DNA of 64,000 nt from contig JAPLQF010000021.1 of assembly GCA_026399875.1 (NCBI GenBank), positions 124,001 through 188,000 of the forward strand, written 5' to 3'. Numbering within the stretch: the stretch's first letter is position 1; each line of letters starts with the position of its first letter. A model generated the notes under the pieces. It had not been told where the DNA came from. It ran no database searches and saw only the letters and a list, made by a program, of their open reading frames with translations. Origin of the DNA: Burkholderiales bacterium (GTDB taxonomy: Bacteria; Pseudomonadota; Gammaproteobacteria; Burkholderiales; Burkholderiaceae_E). The position numbers and the translations under genes are program-made. Shown here in pieces: positions 57,816 through 64,000 of the stretch.

Positions 57816-58019
57816 TCAGATGGGTACGCGGCGCAGCATCTCGCGGCCGACCTTGCCGGCAGCGATTTCGCGCAGTGCAGTGACGGTGGGCTTGTCCTTG
57901 CTATCGATCTTGGGTGCATGGCCCTGCGCGAGCATGCGTGCGCGGTAGGTCGCGGTCAGCGTGAGCTCGAAGCGGTTGGGAATCTGCTTGAGGCAATCTT
58001 CGACGGTGATGCGGGCCAT
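57816..58019 (-). CDS. rpoZ: RNA polymerase omega subunit
   Basis: A 67-residue omega subunit: [60 protein letters not shown]. It binds beta-prime and helps assembly and ppGpp response. GGAGGG-type sequence lies upstream of ATG 58019 (GCGGAGGGTG reads on the other strand; the minus-strand signal is GGATGTCCCC, weak). Between gmk (46 bp) and spoT. Confidence 0.95.
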   Translation of the reverse strand: MARITVEDCLKQIPNRFELTLTATYRARMLAQGHAPKIDSKDKPTVTALREIAAGKVGREMLRRVPI

Positions 58020-58065
58020 GGGGACATCCTGCGGAGGGTGAGCGGGTGATTGAATCGAAAAGGGA

Positions 58066-58737
58066 TCAGGCAGATCGGGCCTTGCTCATACCCAGCGCTT
58101 CAAAGAGCTGGGCGTATCGCTTGCGTTGCTGGCCGAACCTTGCCCGGGCTGCGTCGAGGATCCCGGAAAGAACTCGGCTGGCCTCAGCAAAGTCTTGATT
58201 GATAATAACATATTGGCATTCGTCAGCATGCCCGAGTTCGCTGTGAGCGGCTGTCATCCGCCGCTCGATGACCTCGGCTGAATCCTGGCCACGCACCATG
58301 AGGCGCTGGCGCAGCGTCTCGAGCGACGGCGGCGCAATAAAGATCGAGATCGCCTGAGGAAAGAGTCGGCGGATCTGTGCGGCGCCCTGCCAGTCGATCT
58401 CGAGCACGATGTCGACCCCTTCGGCCATCTGTCCGGCAATCCAGGACTTTGAGGTGCCGTAGTAGTTGCCATGCACCAGCGCCCATTCGAGAAACTCGCC
58501 GGCATCGCGTCGCGCGATGAATTCGGATTCGCAAACAAAGTGATAGTCCACGCCGTTCTGCTCGCCGGGGCGGGGTGCGCGGGTGGTGAACGACACAGAA
58601 AGCCGCACGCCGTCGCGTTCAGCAAGCAGATGCCTCACCAGAGAGGTCTTGCCGGCGCCCGAGGGCGCGACCACGATGAGCAGGCTGCCGCAGTCGGTCG
58701 CATCGGCGGTCGGGCTGGCTTGGGCGTTGTCGGTCAT
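58066..58737 (-). CDS. gmk: Guanylate kinase
   Basis: A 223-residue GMP kinase. P-loop [23 protein letters not shown]-binding [20 protein letters not shown] and [20 protein letters not shown], then [20 protein letters not shown] and [20 protein letters not shown]. It makes GDP for GTP and (p)ppGpp pools. It follows yicC by 4 bp. Confidence 0.96.
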   Translation of the reverse strand: MTDNAQASPTADATDCGSLLIVVAPSGAGKTSLVRHLLAERDGVRLSVSFTTRAPRPGEQNGVDYHFVCESEFIARRDAGEFLEWALVHGNYYGTSKSWIAGQMAEGVDIVLEIDWQGAAQIRRLFPQAISIFIAPPSLETLRQRLMVRGQDSAEVIERRMTAAHSELGHADECQYVIINQDFAEASRVLSGILDAARARFGQQRKRYAQLFEALGMSKARSA

Positions 58738-58741
58738 GCGG

Positions 58742-59656
58742 CTACTCCAGGTTCTGCACCTGCTCGCGGATCTGATCGATCAGCAGCTTCAATTCCACCG
58801 AGGCCTGGGTGACGTCGATCCCGGTGGCCTTCGAGCCAAGGGTGTTGGCCTCGCGGTTGAGCTCCTGCATCAGAAAGTCGAGCCGCTTGCCGACCTGCCC
58901 GCCCTGATTAATGACTCGGATCATTTCGGTGATGTGGATCTCGAGCCGGTTGAGCTCCTCGGCGACATCCACCCGCATGGCGTGCAGTGAGACTTCCTGT
59001 CGGATTCGGGCAAGCGCTTCGTCCATCGGCACGGCCGATCCGGCGAGCCCGGTCGCGGCGGCCTCGCGCAGACGCTCGGACAAGCGCTCGCCGAACTGCG
59101 CGACCAGCGCTGGCGCCCGTGTCTGCACATGGGCCACGATGGCCGACATCGCCTGGGCGCGCTGGCCGATGATGCCGGCCAGTCGGGCACCTTCGCGGGC
59201 CCGGCTGGCGAGCAGCTCATCGATCGCCACCTCGATCAGCGGCCGAAAGGCGGCCACCCATTGCGCGGCGTCGGGCTGGGCATCATCAATGACGCCCGGA
59301 AATCGCAGGCAGTCGGCCACCGTCAGCGGCGCGGCATCGGCAAAATGCCGACGAACCTCGCTTTGCGCGGCATGCAGGGCTTCAAGCGAGCCGGGGCGGA
59401 TCAGTACCGCCGGGCGTCCTGCAGTGCGTGACTGAATCGCGGCGCGGCAATCGATCTTGCCCCGCAGCCCGCGGCGGGAGAGTGACTCTCGCAGCATGGG
59501 TTCGAGTGCGCGCAGGTCGTCAGGCAGCCGAAAGGCCAGATCGAGATAGCGTGAATTGACCGACCTCAGTTCGATACTCAGGCCGCCTGATGGATGGTCG
59601 GCTGAGGCGGCCCCATAGCCGGTCATGCTGTGCACACCGCCGAGCTTCGAGTTCAT
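58742..59656 (-). CDS. yicC: YicC family endoribonuclease-like protein
   Basis: A 304-residue YicC/YloC protein. HSMTGYGAASADHPSGGLSI, SIELRSVNSRYLDLAFRLPD, and the C-terminal DUF1732 part RLDFLMQELNREANTLGSKA are diagnostic. E. coli YicC is linked to RNA decay. ATG 59656 adds seven residues before the usual M-x-x-SMTG start (GTG 59635 or ATG 59626 are alternatives). It is divergent from the kinase at 59671 with only 14 bp between start codons. Confidence 0.93.
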   Translation of the reverse strand: MNSKLGGVHSMTGYGAASADHPSGGLSIELRSVNSRYLDLAFRLPDDLRALEPMLRESLSRRGLRGKIDCRAAIQSRTAGRPAVLIRPGSLEALHAAQSEVRRHFADAAPLTVADCLRFPGVIDDAQPDAAQWVAAFRPLIEVAIDELLASRAREGARLAGIIGQRAQAMSAIVAHVQTRAPALVAQFGERLSERLREAAATGLAGSAVPMDEALARIRQEVSLHAMRVDVAEELNRLEIHITEMIRVINQGGQVGKRLDFLMQELNREANTLGSKATGIDVTQASVELKLLIDQIREQVQNLE

Positions 59657-59670
59657 TACAATGTGCCCCT

Positions 59671-60690
59671 ATGGCGACTCAGACAAACGCACCGCTGCCC
59701 GAAGGGCTTGAGGTCGGCGGTTACCGCATTGTAAGGAAGATCGCCAGCGGCGGTTTTTCGATCGTCTATCTCGCCGACGACAGCGAAGGCCAATCGGTCG
59801 CCCTCAAGGAATACCTGCCGAGCTCGCTGGTCAAGCGTTCGGGCGGCGAACTGATTCCTTTCGTCAGCGCTGAAAACCTGCCCACCTATCACAACGGTCT
59901 GAAGTGCTTCTTCGAGGAGGGCAGGTCGCTGGCGCGCATCCTGCACCCCAACGTGGTCCGGGTGCTGAATTTTTTCCGTGCCAATGACACGGTCTATATG
60001 GTGATGGCCTATGAGCGCGGCCGCAGCCTGCAGGAGCTGATCATTCGCTTTCGCGGCAAGCCCGGCCGTGCGGTGCTGCCCGAGCGGCATATTCGCCGAA
60101 TCTTTTCGCAGGTCATGAACGGGCTGCGCGAAGTGCATGCCAATCGGCTCTTGCACCTGGACCTGAAGCCGGCCAATGTCTATCTGCGCCAGGATGGTTC
60201 GCCGATGCTGCTCGACTTCGGTGCCTCGCGTCAGACCCTGACCCAGGATGCGCCCAAGCTCTTTCCGATGTACACGCCGGGTTTTGCGGCGCCCGAACTC
60301 TACCGACGCAATCAGAATCTCGGCCCCTGGACCGATATCTACGGGCTCGGCGCCACCATGTATGCCTGCATGATCGGTTCGCCGCCGCAGCCTGCCGATC
60401 AGCGCGGCCTGAATGACAAGGTCGATACCGCCCTTCAAAACGCGGTTCAGCTCTATTCGCAGCAACTGGTCGACATCGTCCACTGGTGCCTGAAGCAGAA
60501 TCCGCTCGAACGCCCCCAGAGCGTCTTTGTCCTGCAAAAGGCGTTGCGCGAGCCGTCCTCGACGCCGGCTGTGCCGATACCCTCGCGACCGGCCGGCTTT
60601 TCGCGATGGCTCGATTCGCTGTCGAATCGTCGCCGCGCCACCCGCTCCGACTCCACGGTGACGTGGCCGACGAACAAGACGCCGACCTGA
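59671..60690 (+). CDS. Hanks-type serine/threonine protein kinase
   Basis: A 339-residue soluble kinase without sensor domain. ATP loop VRKIASGGFSIVYLADD, catalytic Lys in SVALKEYLPSSL, catalytic loop HLDLKPANVYL (HxDxKPxN), DFG in MLLDFGASRQ, APE-like AAPELYRR, and the DIYGLGATMY subdomain. After about 285 comes a Pro/Arg/Ser-rich tail and no membrane helix. Paired with the PP2C phosphatase 24 bp downstream, it forms a kinase/phosphatase switch seen at this yicC-rph position in Burkholderiales; targets are unknown. The ATG lies 14 bp from the divergent yicC start; TACAAT overlaps as a possible -10. Confidence 0.93.
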   Translation: MATQTNAPLPEGLEVGGYRIVRKIASGGFSIVYLADDSEGQSVALKEYLPSSLVKRSGGELIPFVSAENLPTYHNGLKCFFEEGRSLARILHPNVVRVLNFFRANDTVYMVMAYERGRSLQELIIRFRGKPGRAVLPERHIRRIFSQVMNGLREVHANRLLHLDLKPANVYLRQDGSPMLLDFGASRQTLTQDAPKLFPMYTPGFAAPELYRRNQNLGPWTDIYGLGATMYACMIGSPPQPADQRGLNDKVDTALQNAVQLYSQQLVDIVHWCLKQNPLERPQSVFVLQKALREPSSTPAVPIPSRPAGFSRWLDSLSNRRRATRSDSTVTWPTNKTPT

Positions 60691-60714
60691 CGGTCTGACA
60701 CAGGGGCTTGCGCG

Positions 60715-61659
60715 ATGCGTTTCACGATTTTTCAGGACACCGAGCAGGGAGGCCGTTCGATCAATCAGGATCGGATGGGCTACTGCTATTCGCGCGAGTC
60801 GCTGCTGATGGTGGTGGCTGACGGCATGGGCGGCCATATTCGCGGCGAGGTGGCAGCGCAGCTGACGGTGCAGGCCTGCGCCGGGCTCTTCCAGAAGCTG
60901 GCCACACCAAGGCTGGCCGATCCCTCGGGTTTCCTGGAGGCCGCGCTGATGGCATCGCACCGCGACCTGCTGCAATACCAGGCCCGCAAGAATCTGCCCG
61001 AGGCGCCTCGCACCACCGTGGTTGCCTGCGTCGTGCAGGACGGTTTTGCCTGGTGGGCCCATGCCGGCGATTCGCGGCTCTACTGGCTTCGGGGCGCACG
61101 CATCCTGTCGCGCACGCTCGATCACTCGAAGGTGCAGGCAATGGCCTCGCTCGGACTGATTTCGCCGGACGAGCTCGAGACCCATCCCGAGCGCAACAAG
61201 GTGCTCAACTGTCTGGGGTCGCCGCAGGATCCGAGTCTGGAGATCACCTCGCGGGTGCGGCTGGACAATGGCGATCTGCTGGTTCTGTGTACCGATGGCT
61301 TCTGGTCGGGCCTGCCCGACAGCGGCTTTGCGAGCGCCTTTCAGGCGGGCCCGGTTGCCGACATCGTACCGGGCCTGGTCGGGCGGGCGGTGGCGCACAA
61401 TGGTCGCACCGCCGATAACGCCACCGTGGTCGCGCTCAGCTGGGAGGGCAGCAAAGCCGACGATGAGGCTGGGCTGCCGACGCTGTCGTCGATCAACCTG
61501 CCGGAAGGCGCGGTGACCACCACGATCGCCATCGGTCAGTTCGACGATGACGAGGTATCGAGTTCGGAAATGAGCGAAGAAGACATCGAACGCCAGATCA
61601 GCGAGATCCGGCAGGCGATCCTGCGCTCCAACGAGGATCCTCAAGGAGGGACTGCATGA
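60715..61659 (+). CDS. PP2C-type Ser/Thr phosphatase
   Basis: A 314-residue metal-dependent phosphatase: [30 protein letters not shown] (metal DGxxGH), [20 protein letters not shown] (AHxGDSR), [20 protein letters not shown] (TDGFW) and [14 protein letters not shown] (DNxT). After about 250 an acidic tail follows. It reverses phosphorylation by the preceding kinase. Its TGA overlaps the rph ATG (ATGA at 61656), so expression is coupled to rph. Confidence 0.95.
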   Translation: MRFTIFQDTEQGGRSINQDRMGYCYSRESLLMVVADGMGGHIRGEVAAQLTVQACAGLFQKLATPRLADPSGFLEAALMASHRDLLQYQARKNLPEAPRTTVVACVVQDGFAWWAHAGDSRLYWLRGARILSRTLDHSKVQAMASLGLISPDELETHPERNKVLNCLGSPQDPSLEITSRVRLDNGDLLVLCTDGFWSGLPDSGFASAFQAGPVADIVPGLVGRAVAHNGRTADNATVVALSWEGSKADDEAGLPTLSSINLPEGAVTTTIAIGQFDDDEVSSSEMSEEDIERQISEIRQAILRSNEDPQGGTA

Positions 61660-62414
61660 CCGGTTTGTCCAAGACATTGCCCATCGCCGCCGATCGGCCG
61701 AGCGGCCGCGCCCAGGACGCGCTGCGTGCTGTGCGCCTGACGCGCGGATTTACCCGCCATGCCGAAGGCTCGGTGCTGGTCGAATTCGGCGACACGCGGG
61801 TGCTGTGCACGGCGAGTGTCGAAGAAAAAGTGCCGCCTTTTCTGCGCGGCAAGGGGCAGGGCTGGGTGACCGCCGAGTACGGCATGCTGCCGCGGGCCAC
61901 CAATTCCCGCAATGATCGCGAGGCGGCGCGTGGCAAGCAGTCGGGCCGCACCCAGGAGATCCAGCGTCTGATCGGCCGCAGCCTGCGCGCGGTCATCGAC
62001 CTCAATCGACTCGGCGAGCGGACCGTCCAGATCGACTGCGATGTGCTGCAGGCCGACGGCGGCACGCGCACTGCCGCGATCACCGGCGCCTGGGTGGCGG
62101 TGCACGATGCGGTCGAATGGCTGCGCGCCCGCGACCTCATTACCGAGTCGCCGCTGACCGATTCGGTGGCCGCGGTCTCGGTCGGCCTGTGGCGCGACGC
62201 GGCGGTGCTCGATCTCGATTACGACGAAGACTCGAGTTGCGATACCGACATGAATGTCGTGATGACCGGATCGGGCGGCATCGTCGAGGTACAGGGGACT
62301 GCCGAGGGCCGTCCTTTTTCCCGTGCGCAGGTCGACAGGCTGCTCGATCTGGCCGCCCACGGAATCGGCCAGCTGACGCTGGCGCAGCGCCAGGCGATCG
62401 GTCTGGTCGCCTGA
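61656..62414 (+). CDS. rph: RNase PH
   Basis: A 252-residue phosphorolytic 3'-5' exoribonuclease for tRNA 3' ends. [80 protein letters not shown] and [20 protein letters not shown] match the family throughout. The N-terminus starts at ATG 61656, four bases into the PP2C stop overlap. Confidence 0.96.
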   Translation: MTGLSKTLPIAADRPSGRAQDALRAVRLTRGFTRHAEGSVLVEFGDTRVLCTASVEEKVPPFLRGKGQGWVTAEYGMLPRATNSRNDREAARGKQSGRTQEIQRLIGRSLRAVIDLNRLGERTVQIDCDVLQADGGTRTAAITGAWVAVHDAVEWLRARDLITESPLTDSVAAVSVGLWRDAAVLDLDYDEDSSCDTDMNVVMTGSGGIVEVQGTAEGRPFSRAQVDRLLDLAAHGIGQLTLAQRQAIGLVA

Positions 62415-62431
62415 GCCGGGGATATCAGCTC

Positions 62432-62471
62432 CGATGAGCTTCAATGAGCACCAATGAGCGCCAATGAGCGC
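62432..62471. repeat. Four 10-bp tandem units before rdgB
   Basis: CGATGAGCTT, CAATGAGCAC, CAATGAGCGC, CAATGAGCGC. Each unit carries an ATGAGC; only the last one (ATG 62464) opens the rdgB frame. The ATG 30 bases earlier shares the frame but meets TGA after seven codons. Confidence 0.65.
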
Positions 62472-63111
62472 CAGTAAGACCCTGTCGCGCGTCGTTCTGG
62501 CATCGGGCAACCGGGGCAAGTTGCGCGAGATGCAGGCGCTTCTTGCACCGACTGGCATCGAGCTGATTGCGCAGGGCGAACTTGGCGTGACCGATGCCGA
62601 GGAGCCTTTCGATACCTTCATCGAAAATGCGCTCACCAAGGCCCGCCATGCCAGCCGCATCACCGGACTGCCGGCGATGGCCGATGACTCGGGCGTGTGC
62701 GTGCCGGCGCTCGGCGGCGCCCCCGGCGTGCGGTCGGCGCGCTATGCCTCAGGTGACGATCATCAGCGTTCTGATGCCGCAAACAATGCTCGTCTGGTCA
62801 GCGAGCTCGCGCGGCATGCCGATCGCAGCGCCTATTACTACTGCGTGCTGGTTTTGGTGCGCTCGGCCACCGATCCGCAGCCGCTGATCGCCGATGGCTT
62901 GTGGTTCGGTGAGATCGTTGCCGAGGCGCGCGGCGAAGGCGGCTTCGGCTACGACCCGCACTTTCTGCTGCCCGATCTTCGCCTGACCGCAGCCGAGATG
63001 TCGTCCGAGCTCAAGAACCGTGTGAGCCATCGCGGGCAGGCCATGCGCGATCTGATCGCCAGGCTTGGTCACGCCCGTTTGCTGCCCGGCACCGCCGCGC
63101 CCGGTCGATGA
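62464..63111 (+). CDS. rdgB: RdgB/HAM1: XTP/dITP diphosphatase
   Basis: A 215-residue pyrophosphatase that clears ITP, dITP and XTP. VVLASGNRGKLREMQALL, ENALTKARHASRITGLPAMA, DDSGVCVPALGGAPGVRSAR, GEGGFGYDPHFLLPDL and ELKNRVSHRGQAMRDL are complete family motifs. The start ATG 62464 lies in the last unit of a 10-bp tandem repeat, with no Shine-Dalgarno apart from the repeated GAGC. The stop overlaps hemW (ATGA). Confidence 0.95.
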   Translation: MSASKTLSRVVLASGNRGKLREMQALLAPTGIELIAQGELGVTDAEEPFDTFIENALTKARHASRITGLPAMADDSGVCVPALGGAPGVRSARYASGDDHQRSDAANNARLVSELARHADRSAYYYCVLVLVRSATDPQPLIADGLWFGEIVAEARGEGGFGYDPHFLLPDLRLTAAEMSSELKNRVSHRGQAMRDLIARLGHARLLPGTAAPGR

Positions 63112-64000
63112 CCGAACTGGCCCGAATCTCGGCGGCATCGCTGTCGCGACGAGGCACCACCTCTACGACCCTGACGCAACTGCCGCCGTTATCGCTCTAT
63201 GTGCACCTGCCCTGGTGCCTGCGAAAATGCCCCTATTGCGATTTCAATTCGCATGAATTCGACGAGTTGCCCGAGCAGCGCTATCTCGACGCGCTGCGGG
63301 CCGACCTTGAGGCCTCGGTGCCACTGGTCTGGGGCCGCATCGTGCAGACGGTCTTCATCGGCGGTGGCACGCCGAGCCTGTTTGCACCGGAGTCGATAGA
63401 CCGGCTGCTGACCGATATCCGGGCGCTGTTGCGCCTGTCGCCCGATGCCGAAATCACGCTCGAAGCCAACCCGGGTACCTTCGAGCTGGCGCGATTCAGG
63501 GGCTTTCGGGAGGCTGGCGTCAATCGCCTGTCGCTGGGCATCCAGAGCTTCGACGAGCAAAAGCTCAAGGCGCTCGGACGGGTGCATGACCGAAGACAGG
63601 CTCTCGAGGCCGCCGGTGCAGTGGCCGACCTGTTTGACACCTTCAACCTCGATCTGATGTACGCACTGCCAGGTCAGGACGCCGCGGGCCTGGCCGCCGA
63701 CCTGGCGCAGGCACTGTCTTTCGAGCCGCCGCACCTGTCCTATTACAACCTGACCATCGAGCCCAATACCCTGTTTGCCAGCCGACCGCCCCCCGGACTG
63801 CCCGACGATGACGCGGCTGCCGACATGCAGGAACAGATCGAGGCGGCCACCTCGGGCGCGGGGCTGAGCCACTACGAGGTCTCGGCCTATGCCCGGGCCG
63901 GGCACCGATCGCGCCATAACCTCAACTACTGGCAGTTTGGCGACTACCTCGGCATCGGTGCGGGTGCCCACGGCAAGCTGTCCTTTCACGACCGCATCGA
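63108..64000 (+). CDS. hemW: HemW (radical SAM, heme chaperone), 3' end outside window
   Basis: 297 codons are visible. After a 28-residue tail, LSLYVHLPWCLRKCPYCDFN carries the radical-SAM cysteines (CxxxCxxC). VFIGGGTPSLFAPESIDRLL, EITLEANPGTFE, GVNRLSLGIQSFDEQKLKAL and HYEVSAYARAGHRSRHNLNY, then LGIGAGAHGKL, match HemW, a heme-binding relative of HemN. A HemN-type enzyme is excluded by the N-terminal layout. It is coupled to rdgB by ATGA overlap. Confidence 0.94.
   Translation, partial: MTELARISAASLSRRGTTSTTLTQLPPLSLYVHLPWCLRKCPYCDFNSHEFDELPEQRYLDALRADLEASVPLVWGRIVQTVFIGGGTPSLFAPESIDRLLTDIRALLRLSPDAEITLEANPGTFELARFRGFREAGVNRLSLGIQSFDEQKLKALGRVHDRRQALEAAGAVADLFDTFNLDLMYALPGQDAAGLAADLAQALSFEPPHLSYYNLTIEPNTLFASRPPPGLPDDDAAADMQEQIEAATSGAGLSHYEVSAYARAGHRSRHNLNYWQFGDYLGIGAGAHGKLSFHDRI

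Noticed and set aside
59656-61677. 673-codon open frame antisense to kinase and phosphatase genes
   Set aside because: Shadow of two well-supported genes; composition (many Arg/Gln/His) typical of antisense in high-GC DNA.

Overview
The window looks like a chromosomal segment of a betaproteobacterium, probably Burkholderiales. The right quarter carries a gene order familiar from that group (relA, mog/yjgA/pmbA, greB, spoT-rpoZ-gmk, yicC, a Ser/Thr kinase and PP2C pair, rph-rdgB-hemW) in GC-rich sequence. This placement rests on gene order and protein resemblance only; there is no rRNA or tRNA in the window.

Layout. (1) About 1-34 kb is an accessory exopolysaccharide (EPS) region, visibly AT-richer in much of its length. 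It holds glycosyltransferases on both strands, a Wzy/O-antigen-ligase type polymerase, a Wzx flippase, GDP-mannose 6-dehydrogenase (algD-like), a polysaccharide deacetylase, several acyl/acetyltransferases, a methyltransferase and two secreted proteins of unclear role. Between them lie at least four decayed IS5-family copies, two IS3-family copies and isolated IS ends. At least two host genes are broken: a glycosyltransferase by a frameshift near 22.38 kb and a GNAT protein by an in-frame TGA at 24361. (2) About 34-48.1 kb is a compact GC-rich minus-strand block, the conserved core of an exosortase A (XrtA/EpsH, PEP-CTERM) type EPS locus. In transcription order it encodes the initiating sugar transferase, PrsK kinase, PrsR sigma54 activator, PrsT TPR lipoprotein, Wza-like export lipoprotein, Wzz-like chain-length protein, tyrosine autokinase, a beta-barrel outer-membrane protein and the XrtA-associated ATPase, then runs into glycosyltransferases and the flippase. 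(3) About 48.4-64 kb is housekeeping: MtfA peptidase, RelA and SpoT, Mog, DarP, PmbA, GreB, RpoZ, Gmk, YicC, a kinase/phosphatase pair, RNase PH, RdgB and the start of HemW.

How the genes work together (inference from families): the core sugar transferase loads the first sugar on undecaprenyl phosphate, the accessory glycosyltransferases extend the repeat (with GDP-mannuronate a likely donor from AlgD), Wzx flips it, the polymerase joins repeats, and Wzz/tyrosine kinase/Wza-like/beta-barrel proteins control length and export. Acetyltransferases and deacetylase decorate it. PrsK/PrsR probably drive the operon from a sigma54 promoter, and a candidate lies upstream of the first gene. The exosortase itself and any PEP-CTERM substrate are not in the window.

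Most notable observations: prsK appears to need a CTG start overlapping the previous stop codon; a 22-bp perfect palindrome sits between prsT and the export gene; four housekeeping gene junctions carry different short tandem repeats of 10-14 bp; and an HzsA-like lipoprotein with a C-terminal CxxCH motif sits inside the EPS region.
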